DNA of 64,000 nt, from assembly GCA_044464485.1 (NCBI GenBank), contig JBIQLG010000004.1, positions 62,001 through 126,000 on the forward strand. The letters are read 5' to 3'. Within the stretch, counting starts at the first letter, position 1. The number at the start of each line of letters is the position of its first letter. Below, piece by piece: positions 9,282 to 17,375 of this stretch. Position numbers and translations under genes: made by a program. The notes beneath the pieces are model-generated. The model saw only the letters and a program-made list of their open reading frames with translations, ran no database searches and was not told where the DNA came from. This DNA comes from Terrimesophilobacter sp044464485. Its GTDB lineage: Bacteria > Actinomycetota > Actinomycetes > Actinomycetales > Microbacteriaceae.

Positions 9282-9584
9282 ATGTCGATTCTTTCGGTGA
9301 TCGCCAATATCGCGTATGTCCTCCTCCTGATCTACTTCTTCATGTTGTGGGCGCGTTTTCTGGTTGATCTCGCGCGAAACTTTTCTCGAACCTGGCGGCC
9401 GCGAGGCTTTGCTCTGATTCTGGCGGAGATCATCTTGACGCTCACAGATCCGCTGATTCGTTTAGTGAGACGAGTGATCCCGCCGTTTCGAATCGGGGCC
9501 GCCGCAGTCGATTTTTCCACGACCGTGGCGATACTCATTGTGATCGTCTTGATGTACGTTGCGCTGATATTTAAGACTTCGTGA
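9282..9584 (+). CDS. YggT family membrane protein
   Basis: This is a 100-residue protein with two long hydrophobic segments (about 1-25 and 70-98) flanking the conserved PRGFALILAEIILTLTDPLI and RRVIPPFRIG motifs of the YggT family. The family is linked to division and membrane maintenance, but its biochemical role is unknown. The position between sepF and divIVA matches other actinobacteria. AGGGAGAA upstream of the ATG is the likely ribosome binding site. The 54 bases before it contain the palindrome TAGCGCGCTA (9230-9239) directly after the sepF stop. Confidence 0.9.
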   Translation: MSILSVIANIAYVLLLIYFFMLWARFLVDLARNFSRTWRPRGFALILAEIILTLTDPLIRLVRRVIPPFRIGAAAVDFSTTVAILIVIVLMYVALIFKTS

Positions 9585-9669
9585 CGTTAACGGGGGTTTC
9601 CCAATTATTTTGGTACCTTATAGCTATACGTTGATCCCAGCGTTTCAATAATCTTTGAAGGTGACACTC
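9585..9669 (+). promoter_or_regulatory. Candidate divIVA promoter region
   Basis: This AT-rich stretch between yggT and divIVA contains the perfect palindrome TATAGCTATA (9619-9628), whose first six bases resemble a -10 element. TTTCCC lies 16 bases upstream as a weak -35. GAAGG (9657-9661) is the ribosome binding site for divIVA. An independent divIVA promoter is plausible because DivIVA is far more abundant than the upstream proteins. The call rests on base composition and spacing only. Confidence 0.35.
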
Positions 9670-10374
9670 ATGGCTCTGACCCCAGAAGACGTGGTCAACA
9701 AGCGATTCCAGGCGACCAAGTTCCGCGAAGGCTATGACCAGGATGAGGTTGATGACTTCCTCGACGAGGTGGTCGTTGAATTGCGCAAACTCGGTCAGGA
9801 AAACGAGGAGCTGCGCCAGCGCCTTGCTGCGAGTGACGCGCAAATCAGCGAGTTGCAGCGCGCAGCGTCGTCGGCTCCCGAGTATGCGGCCCCCGTTGCT
9901 CAGCCGTCGGCACCTGCCGCGGAGACTCCTGCCCCCGCTGCGGCGGGCTTCCCGGGGGACGCGTCAGACCCCAACAACACCAACAACCTGCTGCAACTTG
10001 CACGGCGGCTCCATGAGGAACACGTGCGCGAAGGTATCGAGAAGAGGGATTCGCTCATCGCGGAGGGGCATGCGACGGCTGCTCGAATTGTGAGCGAAGC
10101 AGAGGCTCAGCAGCGCGCGGAGTTGAATTCCCTCGAACAGGAGCGTCACGCACTTGAGGGTCGTATCGAGGATCTTCGTGCGTTTGAACGTGAGTATCGT
10201 GCAAAGCTCAAGGGTCATATCGAAGGGATCCTCCACGACCTTGACGGAACGGCAGTTCCTGTTGGTGTAGGCGCACCAGCAGCGACCCCTGCACCGTCGC
10301 CGCAGTCGGATCCCGGCTATGGCGGCGTGCCGGCACAGCCGCAGGCGGGCTTCCCGGGCTTCGGCGGTAACTGA
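9670..10374 (+). CDS. divIVA: DivIVA/Wag31 polar growth and septation protein
   Basis: DivIVA is a coiled-coil protein that marks poles and directs peptidoglycan growth in actinobacteria. The 234-residue protein starts MALTPEDVVNKRFQATKFRE, the conserved membrane-binding DivIVA domain. A first coiled coil follows (about 30-65), then an Ala/Pro-rich linker (about 70-105), and a long second coiled coil that includes RRLHEEHVREGIEKRDSLI. The tail is Gly/Pro-rich. I chose ATG 9670 over a TTG 15 bases upstream because GAAGG sits eight bases before it and because of the conserved N terminus. It may share a transcript with lspA. Confidence 0.95.
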   Translation: MALTPEDVVNKRFQATKFREGYDQDEVDDFLDEVVVELRKLGQENEELRQRLAASDAQISELQRAASSAPEYAAPVAQPSAPAAETPAPAAAGFPGDASDPNNTNNLLQLARRLHEEHVREGIEKRDSLIAEGHATAARIVSEAEAQQRAELNSLEQERHALEGRIEDLRAFEREYRAKLKGHIEGILHDLDGTAVPVGVGAPAATPAPSPQSDPGYGGVPAQPQAGFPGFGGN

Positions 10375-10393
10375 GCTGTCAGAAACTGACGTC

Positions 10394-10918
10394 GTGTCGG
10401 ATGAGGCGCCGACGCGAGCAAGCGTGCGCGTTCTGGTCACTCTCGCGATAGTCGCGATCGCGGTTTACTCGGTGGACCAGCTCACCAAGTATCTGATCGT
10501 CGCGAATTTGCGCGAGGGACAGCAGATCGACGTCGTCGGCGCGGTACTTCAGTTCCATTTCGTGAAGAACTCGGGGGCCGCGTTTTCGCTCGCGAGTGGC
10601 ACCACCTGGATATTTTCGATCGTCGCCACAGGAGTGACTGTCTTTATCGTCTGGTACGCGCGTCGAATTCGATCCATTCCGTGGGCAGTGCTCTTTGGGA
10701 TGTTGTTGGGCGGCACCACCGGCAACCTGACTGATCGGCTCGTGCGCGAACCTGGTTTCGGCGTCGGACACGTCATTGACTTCATCCAGGTGTGGGGGTT
10801 TCCCGCAATTTTTAACATCGCCGATTCCTTCATTGTCGCGAGCATGGGGCTGTTCATCATCCTGTCGTTGCGCGGGGTGCGGCTGGATGGCCGTCGCAGT
10901 CATCCTTCTGAGGGTTGA
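10394..10918 (+). CDS. lspA: Lipoprotein signal peptidase (signal peptidase II)
   Basis: LspA is the membrane aspartyl protease that removes signal peptides from prolipoproteins. Four hydrophobic helices are visible, along with the motifs SVDQLTKYLIV, FVKNSGAAFSLASG, GGTTGNLTDRL (first catalytic Asp) and IFNIADSFI (second catalytic Asp). The start is uncertain. GTG 10394 gives 174 residues and follows the divIVA stop by 19 bases. An in-frame ATG at 10319 would add 25 arginine-rich residues overlapping divIVA. Neither has a good ribosome binding site. Substrates in this window include CtaC and the FKBP lipoprotein. Confidence 0.92.
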   Translation: MSDEAPTRASVRVLVTLAIVAIAVYSVDQLTKYLIVANLREGQQIDVVGAVLQFHFVKNSGAAFSLASGTTWIFSIVATGVTVFIVWYARRIRSIPWAVLFGMLLGGTTGNLTDRLVREPGFGVGHVIDFIQVWGFPAIFNIADSFIVASMGLFIILSLRGVRLDGRRSHPSEG

Positions 10919-10921
10919 ATC

Positions 10922-11842
10922 GTGGAATTCCGCAGCTTCCCAGTGCCCCCCGGGGTGGCGGGGGAGCGAGCAGATGTCGCGCTGGCGAGACTTCTCGGAT
11001 TTGCCCGCACTTTTGCCGCCGAAGTTCTCGATGCCGGGGGCGCCACGCTCGACGGAGCGACGCTGGCGAAGTCTGATCGGCTCATGGAAGGTTCGCTTCT
11101 GGAGGTTCGGTGGGAGCCTCGACAAGCCCCTGTAGTGGTGCCTCGTGCCGTCGAATCGCTCTCGATCATGTTCGAGGATGACGACATTGTCGTGGTGGAC
11201 AAGCCACCGGGTGTCACCGCGCACCCCTCAACCGGATGGGACGGTCCCACGGTTCTCGGTGCCCTTGCCGCGGCGGGGGTGCGCGTGAGCACCTCGGGCG
11301 CCGCAGAGCGCAATGGCATAGTTCATCGGCTGGATGCTGGTACGAGCGGCCTCATGGTTGTCGCCAAAAGCGAGGTCGCGTACTCGCACTTGAAACGTGC
11401 GTTCCACGATCGCGAAGTGCGCAAAATCTATCACGCCGTCGTGCAGGGATTTCCTGACCCGCTGCGGGGGACCATAGACGCGCCGATCGGACGCAATCCG
11501 GGTGCTAAGTGGAAATTTGCCGTGACGAGTGAGGGCAAACCGGCCGTGACGCACTACGACACCCTCGAAGTTTTCCGATCGGCATCGCTGCTTGAGGTGC
11601 GTTTGGAAACGGGGCGCACTCACCAGATTCGCGTGCACGTGTCTGCTCAACGTCATCCGTGCGTCGGCGACGAAATGTATGGAGCTGACCCTGCACTTTC
11701 TGCTCGACTCGGCCTCACGCGGCAATGGCTGCATGCCCGGCAGCTTGGGTTTCGACATCCGGTCCAGGGCGAGTGGGTGGAGTTCACCTCTCCCCACGCG
11801 GCGGATCTCGAGCAGGCTCTAGAGGTGTTGCGCAATGATTGA
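10922..11842 (+). CDS. RluD-family pseudouridine synthase
   Basis: This is a 306-residue pseudouridine synthase of the RluA/RluD group, which isomerises uridines in 23S rRNA or tRNA. It has an N-terminal S4-like RNA-binding domain (about 1-65) and the catalytic motif GIVHRLDAGTSGLMVVAKS, with Asp138 as the expected nucleophile. The later GRTHQIRVH segment is typical of the family. The GTG start lies three bases after the lspA stop with GAGGG upstream, and the lspA-rluD pair is widely conserved. The exact target uridines cannot be told from the sequence. Confidence 0.93.
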   Translation: MEFRSFPVPPGVAGERADVALARLLGFARTFAAEVLDAGGATLDGATLAKSDRLMEGSLLEVRWEPRQAPVVVPRAVESLSIMFEDDDIVVVDKPPGVTAHPSTGWDGPTVLGALAAAGVRVSTSGAAERNGIVHRLDAGTSGLMVVAKSEVAYSHLKRAFHDREVRKIYHAVVQGFPDPLRGTIDAPIGRNPGAKWKFAVTSEGKPAVTHYDTLEVFRSASLLEVRLETGRTHQIRVHVSAQRHPCVGDEMYGADPALSARLGLTRQWLHARQLGFRHPVQGEWVEFTSPHAADLEQALEVLRND

Positions 11843-11917
11843 CTCGAACGTTGCCGCAGTCCGCTCTTCGTGCCAGTGTGCACGGCAGGTCGGCGGCGAC
11901 CGAACGTAACGCTGGCC

Positions 11918-11923
11918 TAGTCT
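11918..11923 (+). promoter_or_regulatory. Candidate dnaE -10 element (TAGTCT)
   Basis: TAGTCT in the 110-base gap between the pseudouridine synthase and dnaE matches the actinobacterial TANNNT -10 pattern. A start site about seven bases on would give a leader of about 20 bases carrying GGAG at 11944-11947 before GTG 11953. No convincing -35 was seen. Confidence 0.4.
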
Positions 11924-11952
11924 GGACAGACACCCATTTCGTCGGAGTAACC

Positions 11953-14900
11953 GTGTCATCGAATAGCGATTCCTTTGTGCATCTTCACGTGCACAGCGAG
12001 TATTCGATGCTGGACGGGGCGGCGCGGGTGAAGCCCCTCATCGATGCTGCCGTCGAACAAAAGATGCCCGCGATCGCGATCACCGATCACGGCAATATGT
12101 TCGGCGCATACGACTTCTGGCACTCGGCGACCGAGGCGGGAATCAAACCGATTATCGGCACGGAAGCCTACATAACCCCGGGAACGGATCGACGAGATAA
12201 GACGCGAACGCGGTGGGGGACTGGCGGAGAAGACGACGTCGGCGGCAACGGTGCGTACACGCACATGACCCTTCTCGCACGGGACAACGTGGGAATGCAC
12301 AATCTCTTCAGGATGTCGTCCCTCGCGTCCATCGAGGGCTTCTACTACCGGCCACGAATGGACCGCGAGCTCCTCAGCAGATACTCCGAGGGAGTGATTG
12401 CCACGACGGGTTGCGTTGGCGGCGAAGTGCAAACCAGATTGAGGCTGGGCCAGTATGCCGAGGCACGCGCGGCCGCGGCAGAGTTCCAGGACATTTTCGG
12501 CAAGGACAACTTCTACTGCGAAATAATGGATCACGGCATCGACATTGAGCGACGCACGATGAGCGAACTGCTGTCGTTGGCGAAAGACCTCGGAATGCCC
12601 CTCGTCGCGACAAATGACCTCCATTACACCCATGCGAGTCAGGCCGAAGCCCACGCGGCGTTGCTCTGTATCCAATCCGCGTCAACGCTCGATGACCCGA
12701 ATCGCTTCAAGTTCGATTCCCAAGAGTTCTATTTGAAGTCGGCCGCGCAAATGCGCACCCTGTTTTCCGATTACCCGGACGCCATCGACAACACGCTTCT
12801 CATTGCGCAGCAGTGCGAGGTTTCGTTTGAGAAGCGCGACCTCATGCCGCGATTCCCTGTTCCGGAGGGCCACACGGAAGCGAGCTGGTTCGCGGAAGAA
12901 GTGCAACGAGGTTTGGAGCGCCGTTTTCCCCGCGGCGTACCCGAAAAGCACAGGGCACAGGCGGAATACGAGGTCGGGGTCATCAATCAGATGGGATTCC
13001 CGGGATACTTTCTGGTTGTCGCCGATTTCATCGGGTGGGCGCGTGACAATGGGATTCGCGTGGGTCCCGGCAGGGGTTCCGCGGCGGGTTCAGTTGTCGC
13101 ATGGGCCATGAATATTACCGGCCTTGACCCATTGGCTTACGGGCTCATCTTTGAGCGCTTCCTGAATCCTGACCGCATTTCGATGCCCGACATCGACATC
13201 GACTTCGACGACCGCCGCCGGGGTGAGGTGATTCGGTACGTGACGGAGAAATATGGGGATGATCGCGTCGCCCAAATCGTCACCTACGGCACGATCAAGG
13301 CGAAGCAGGCTCTCAAGGACTCGGCGAGGGTTCTCGGCATGCCCTACGCGGTTGGCGAGAAGCTCACGAAGGCCATGCCGCCTCCGGTCATGGGCAAGGA
13401 CATGGGCCTCGGCGACGTGATGGACAAGACATCACAACGCTACAAAGAAGCGGGCGATCTGAGGGCGATTGTCGACTCAGACCCCGAGGCCGCACGCGTA
13501 TTTGAAACGGCACTGGGCATTGAGAACCTCAAGCGGCAATGGGGGGTGCACGCGGCTGGCGTCATCATGTCCGCGGAGCCTTTGATCGATGTTCTGCCCA
13601 TTATGAAGCGCGAGGATGATGGCGCGATCATAACCCAGTTCGATCAGCCGCCGTGCGAGAAGCTCGGTTTGCTGAAAATGGACTTCCTCGGCCTGCGAAA
13701 CCTCACCGTGTTGCAGGATGCCCTCGCCTCCATCAGAACCAATCGCGGAGAGGAGGTGGTTCTCGAAGATCTGGACCTTGGGGGAGACGCCGCCACTTAC
13801 GAACTCCTGGCGCGGGGAGACACTTTGGGTGTCTTCCAGCTCGATGGCGGCCCGCTTCGCTCTCTGCTCAAGCAGCTCAAGCCGGACAGCTTCAACGACA
13901 TCATCGCCGTCATCGCGTTGTATCGTCCTGGCCCGATGGGAATGAACTCTCACACGAAGTACGCCATGCGCAAGAATGGCCTTGAGAAAGTGGATGCCAT
14001 TCACCCCGAGTTGGCCGAGCCGCTTTCGGACATCCTGGGCGAAACCTACGGACTCGTCGTCTACCAGGAGCAAGTGATGGCCGTCGCGCAAAAGGTTGCG
14101 GGTTTCACGCTCAGTCAGGCTGACACGCTGCGTAAGGCGATGGGTAAGAAGGATCGCAAGGTACTCGACAAGGAGTTCGAGAACTTTGCCGGCGGCATGC
14201 AAAAAAACGGTTTCAGCAAGGACGCGGCGAGCGCCTTATGGGGCATCATGGTTCCGTTCTCCGACTACGGATTCAACAAGTCGCACGGAGCCGCATACGC
14301 GGTGCTCAGTTACTGGACCGCCTATCTCAAAGCGAACTACTCGGCCGAATATATGGCAGCGCTTCTTACGAGCGTCGGGGATTCCAAGGACAAACTCGGC
14401 ATCTATCTCGCAGAGTGCCGACGCATGGGTATTCAGGTGCTGGCCCCGGATGTGAATGAGTCTTCCGTTGACTTCACCGCAGCAGGAGACGACATCCGCT
14501 TCGGCCTCGGCGCTATCCGAAATGTTGGCGTGAACGTTGTGGATGGCATTTGTCAGGCGCGCGCCAGCAAAGGCCGCTTTGAAAGCTTCCACGATTTTCT
14601 CCACAAGGTTCCGGCATCCGTGACGAACAAGCGCACGGTGGAGTCCCTCGTGAAAGCGGGTGCGTTCGACTCTCTCGGCGCCACTCGCCGCGCGCTGATT
14701 GAGATTCATGAAGACGCGGTGGATGCGGTCGTCACACAAAAACGGGCGGAAGCGAACGGCCAGGTGGGCTTTGACTTCGACAGCCTGTGGGACGAGCCGG
14801 AATCCAACAGCAAGGTGCCGGATCGTCCCGAGTGGTCGAAGCGGGACAAGCTCGCCTTCGAGCGCGAAATGCTTGGACTCTATGTTTCGGACCATCCGCT

Positions 14901-15468
14901 CGCCGGCCTGGAGTTGCAGCTGGCAAAGCACGCGACCATCAGCATTCCGGATCTTTTGTCGGGGGATGTAGCCTCGGATGGCGAAACGGTGTCGATTGCG
15001 GGGCTCATTACGAGCGTTCAGCATCGAACGGCACGCAACAGCGGCAACCCGTACGGAGTCATTCAGGTCGAGGATTTTGGCGGCGAAATCACCGTGACCT
15101 TCCTCGGAAAGATTTATCACGAGTTTTCACCCGCACTCGTGAACGATTCCATCGTGGTGATCAAGGGTCGCGTGAATGTGCGTGACGACGGCATTGCACT
15201 GCATGCCGTGAGTCTTTACGCGCCGGATGTGGGACAGAGCCTGGGAGCGGGCCCCCTCGTGATCTCCGTGCCGGAGCACCGTGCAACGACGGATGTCGTC
15301 ACGGCGCTCAACGATGTTCTCATCCGCCATTCCGGTGACAATGAGGTCCGACTGAAACTCGTCAAGGGTTCGATGGCACGAATGTTCGAAGTTCCGTATC
15401 CGGTCAGCGTGAGCGCGGATCTGTACGGCGAACTCAAGTCACTGCTCGGTCCGAATTGCCTCAACTGA
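11953..15468 (+). CDS. dnaE: DNA polymerase III alpha subunit
   Basis: This is the replicative polymerase catalytic subunit, with 1,171 residues from GTG 11953 (GGAG five bases upstream). It has an N-terminal PHP domain (FVHLHVHSEYSMLDGAARVK, AIAITDHGNMFG). The C-family polymerase core carries the catalytic aspartates in SMPDIDIDFDDRRRGEVI and the PGRGSAAGS motif. A helix-hairpin-helix/tandem region and an OB-fold (about residues 990-1070) complete the domain order of DnaE1. The frame is open 38 codons further upstream, but those residues do not resemble DnaE. It acts with the beta clamp and tau complex, not encoded here. Confidence 0.97.
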   Translation: MSSNSDSFVHLHVHSEYSMLDGAARVKPLIDAAVEQKMPAIAITDHGNMFGAYDFWHSATEAGIKPIIGTEAYITPGTDRRDKTRTRWGTGGEDDVGGNGAYTHMTLLARDNVGMHNLFRMSSLASIEGFYYRPRMDRELLSRYSEGVIATTGCVGGEVQTRLRLGQYAEARAAAAEFQDIFGKDNFYCEIMDHGIDIERRTMSELLSLAKDLGMPLVATNDLHYTHASQAEAHAALLCIQSASTLDDPNRFKFDSQEFYLKSAAQMRTLFSDYPDAIDNTLLIAQQCEVSFEKRDLMPRFPVPEGHTEASWFAEEVQRGLERRFPRGVPEKHRAQAEYEVGVINQMGFPGYFLVVADFIGWARDNGIRVGPGRGSAAGSVVAWAMNITGLDPLAYGLIFERFLNPDRISMPDIDIDFDDRRRGEVIRYVTEKYGDDRVAQIVTYGTIKAKQALKDSARVLGMPYAVGEKLTKAMPPPVMGKDMGLGDVMDKTSQRYKEAGDLRAIVDSDPEAARVFETALGIENLKRQWGVHAAGVIMSAEPLIDVLPIMKREDDGAIITQFDQPPCEKLGLLKMDFLGLRNLTVLQDALASIRTNRGEEVVLEDLDLGGDAATYELLARGDTLGVFQLDGGPLRSLLKQLKPDSFNDIIAVIALYRPGPMGMNSHTKYAMRKNGLEKVDAIHPELAEPLSDILGETYGLVVYQEQVMAVAQKVAGFTLSQADTLRKAMGKKDRKVLDKEFENFAGGMQKNGFSKDAASALWGIMVPFSDYGFNKSHGAAYAVLSYWTAYLKANYSAEYMAALLTSVGDSKDKLGIYLAECRRMGIQVLAPDVNESSVDFTAAGDDIRFGLGAIRNVGVNVVDGICQARASKGRFESFHDFLHKVPASVTNKRTVESLVKAGAFDSLGATRRALIEIHEDAVDAVVTQKRAEANGQVGFDFDSLWDEPESNSKVPDRPEWSKRDKLAFEREMLGLYVSDHPLAGLELQLAKHATISIPDLLSGDVASDGETVSIAGLITSVQHRTARNSGNPYGVIQVEDFGGEITVTFLGKIYHEFSPALVNDSIVVIKGRVNVRDDGIALHAVSLYAPDVGQSLGAGPLVISVPEHRATTDVVTALNDVLIRHSGDNEVRLKLVKGSMARMFEVPYPVSVSADLYGELKSLLGPNCLN

Positions 15469-15474
15469 GCGTGC

Positions 15475-15500
15475 GTGTCACCGGCGTCATTCGGTGGCAC
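15475..15500 (+). terminator. Stem-loop terminator after dnaE
   Basis: GTGTCACCG (15475-15483) pairs with CGGTGGCAC (15492-15500), giving a nine-pair stem with one G-U pair and an eight-base loop, seven bases after the dnaE stop. There is no long T tract, as is usual for high-GC actinobacteria. It separates dnaE from the hisD promoter immediately downstream. Confidence 0.6.
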
Positions 15501-15508
15501 TGCCGAAC

Positions 15509-15514
15509 TAGGCT
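15509..15514 (+). promoter_or_regulatory. hisD -10 element (TAGGCT)
   Basis: TAGGCT lies exactly nine bases before the hisD ATG, and no Shine-Dalgarno sequence sits between them. A start site about seven bases after the hexamer would leave a leader of only a few bases, so hisD is probably read from an almost leaderless mRNA. The same TAGGCT-N9-ATG arrangement precedes nrdR and pyrD. Confidence 0.55.
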
Positions 15515-15523
15515 AGGGACGAC

Positions 15524-16849
15524 ATGATCTCCACCATTGATCTTCGTAGCAGCCCGTTATCAACGCGCAATCTCTTCGAAACTGTCCCGCGCGCACGCGT
15601 CAATATCGACAGTGCTCTCGAAACTGCCAGAACCCTCATCGACGATGTTCGCGCGCGTGGTGTCGATGCCCTTATGGACCAGTCGGAACGCTTCGATGGG
15701 GTCCGTCCTGCGTTCATACGGGTGAATCAGGCCGCTATCGACAGGGCCGTGCACGATGCGAAACCGCGTTTTCGGGAGGCGCTCGAGGAGTCCATCCGAC
15801 GGGTTCGAGCGGTCTCGCGTGCAACCGTGCCGGTGATGGTGTCCACGGAGCTCGCTGAGGGTGCTATGGTATCCACGCGATGGCGACCGGTACCGCGCGT
15901 CGGTCTCTACGTTCCTGGTGGGAAGGCCGTATACCCATCGAGCGTTGTCATGAATGTTGTTCCCGCGCAGGTGGCCGGCGTGAGATCTATCGCTCTGGCA
16001 TCACCGGCGCAGGTGGAGCACAACGGCGGCGTGCATCCGTCGATCCTCGCGGCCGCCGGCATCCTGGGCATTGATGAGGTGTACGCCATGGGTGGTGCGG
16101 GCGCCATTGGCGCCTTCGCGTACGGCGTCGAATCGATGGATCTGCTGCCGGTTCATCTCGTGACCGGCCCGGGGAATGTGTGGGTAGCGGCAGCCAAGAG
16201 ACTGGTGCGCGGGGTCGTCGGCATCGACGCGGAAGCCGGTCCGACGGAAATCCTGATCATCGCGGACGATTCGGCCGATCCCGTGCTGGTCGCGGCCGAT
16301 CTTGTCAGTCAGGCGGAACACGATGAGCTCGCGGCAGCGGTTTTGGTCACCGATTCGCTCTCGTTGGCTGACCGGGTTCGTTCAGAACTCGGCCTGCTTT
16401 CCGAGAGCACGCCAAAGGGGGCAAGGGTGCGTTCGGCTCTCGGTGCGCAGCAATCGGCGATTGTGCTGGTGAGTTCTCTCCCCGAGGCAGCGGAGTTCTC
16501 CAACGCCTACGGCCCAGAGCATCTTGAGTTGCTCGTGCGGGACCCCGAATCTCTGCTCGAAGATATTGACAACGCGGGTGCGATATTTCTTGGACCAGAT
16601 GCTCCCGTGAGCCTCGGGGATTATCTTGCGGGATCGAACCATGTACTTCCCACCGGTGGCCAGGCTCGGTTTGCGTCAGGCCTCGGAGTCCACACGTTTC
16701 TTCGCCCGCAACAGATAATCCGGTATGACCGGGCCGCTTTGGCAGAGGTGGGAAAGAAGATCGTCGACTTCGCGCGTGCCGAGGACCTCCCCGCGCACGC
16801 CGATGCGATTGTCGCGCGGTTCCGCGACGATCCCGACACTCTGGCGTAG
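15524..16849 (+). CDS. hisD: Histidinol dehydrogenase
   Basis: HisD catalyses the last two oxidations of histidine synthesis (L-histidinol to L-histidine, NAD- and zinc-dependent). The protein has 441 residues. Family segments are RVGLYVPGGKAVYPSSVVM, the NAD-binding VTGPGNVWVAAAKRLV, GPTEILIIAD, the zinc/catalytic region LVSQAEHDELAA, FSNAYGPEHLELLV and GSNHVLPTGGQARFASGL. No other his gene is adjacent; the neighbours are dnaE and nrdR. Its stop codon forms part of the likely nrdR -10 element. Confidence 0.96.
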   Translation: MISTIDLRSSPLSTRNLFETVPRARVNIDSALETARTLIDDVRARGVDALMDQSERFDGVRPAFIRVNQAAIDRAVHDAKPRFREALEESIRRVRAVSRATVPVMVSTELAEGAMVSTRWRPVPRVGLYVPGGKAVYPSSVVMNVVPAQVAGVRSIALASPAQVEHNGGVHPSILAAAGILGIDEVYAMGGAGAIGAFAYGVESMDLLPVHLVTGPGNVWVAAAKRLVRGVVGIDAEAGPTEILIIADDSADPVLVAADLVSQAEHDELAAAVLVTDSLSLADRVRSELGLLSESTPKGARVRSALGAQQSAIVLVSSLPEAAEFSNAYGPEHLELLVRDPESLLEDIDNAGAIFLGPDAPVSLGDYLAGSNHVLPTGGQARFASGLGVHTFLRPQQIIRYDRAALAEVGKKIVDFARAEDLPAHADAIVARFRDDPDTLA

Positions 16850-16852
16850 GCT
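16847..16852 (+). promoter_or_regulatory. nrdR -10 element (TAGGCT) overlapping the hisD stop
   Basis: TAGGCT sits nine bases before the nrdR ATG, and its first three bases are the hisD TAG stop. There is no ribosome binding site in the gap, which suggests a near-leaderless nrdR transcript separate from hisD. Confidence 0.5.
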
Positions 16853-16861
16853 GAAAGCACA

Positions 16862-17335
16862 ATGTTCTGCCCGTTTTGCCGCCATCCGGACTCGCGCGTC
16901 GTTGACTCGCGTACGAGTGATGACGGTCTGTCCATTCGCCGCCGACGTCAATGCCCCGAGTGCGGAAGGCGATTCAGCACGACGGAGACCGCGAGTCTCA
17001 ACGTCGTCAAGCGCAGCGGTGTCGTACAACCTTTCAGTCGCGAAAAGATTGTTGCGGGAGTGCGAAAGGCGTGCCAGGGCAGGCCCGTTACGGACACCGA
17101 TCTCGCGATGCTCGCTCAGCGAGTGGAGGAATCCATCCGTGCCACCGGCGCATCGCAGATTGAAGCAAATGACATCGGTCTTGCCATCCTCGCACCGCTG
17201 CGCGAGCTGGACGAGGTCGCGTATTTGCGGTTCGCGAGTGTATATCAAGGCTTTGATTCGCTCGACGATTTCGAATCGGCAATTACCCTCCTTCGCGTCG
17301 AACACGATGCCGAGAGAGTCGTGGAAGATTCTTAG
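16862..17335 (+). CDS. nrdR: Transcriptional repressor NrdR
   Basis: NrdR represses ribonucleotide reductase genes in response to ATP/dATP. The 157-residue protein has a zinc ribbon with cysteines 3, 6, 31 and 34 (MFCPFCRHPD, QCPECGRRF), and the ATP-cone that starts at about residue 48 (VVKRSGVVQPFSREKIVAGV). The length and residues are canonical. No ribonucleotide reductase gene lies in the window, so the targets are elsewhere. It is flanked by hisD and pyrD, each with its own TAGGCT -10. Confidence 0.97.
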   Translation: MFCPFCRHPDSRVVDSRTSDDGLSIRRRRQCPECGRRFSTTETASLNVVKRSGVVQPFSREKIVAGVRKACQGRPVTDTDLAMLAQRVEESIRATGASQIEANDIGLAILAPLRELDEVAYLRFASVYQGFDSLDDFESAITLLRVEHDAERVVEDS

Positions 17336-17345
17336 CACGCCGAGT

Positions 17346-17366
17346 GCGGCGGAATGCCGCTAGGCT
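17346..17366 (+). promoter_or_regulatory. pyrD promoter: GCGGC/GCCGC inverted repeat abutting a TAGGCT -10
   Basis: GCGGC (17346-17350) and GCCGC (17356-17360) form a five-base inverted repeat that ends at TAGGCT (17361-17366), nine bases before the pyrD ATG. The repeat could be the nrdR terminator or an operator between -35 and -10. The hexamer spacing is the same as for hisD and nrdR. Confidence 0.45.
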
Positions 17367-17375
17367 GTCGCTCGA

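Noticed and set aside
11839..11952. 38-codon in-frame extension upstream of dnaE
   Set aside because: It has no similarity to the PHP domain N terminus. A GTG with GGAG at the right distance and a -10 element mark the real start.
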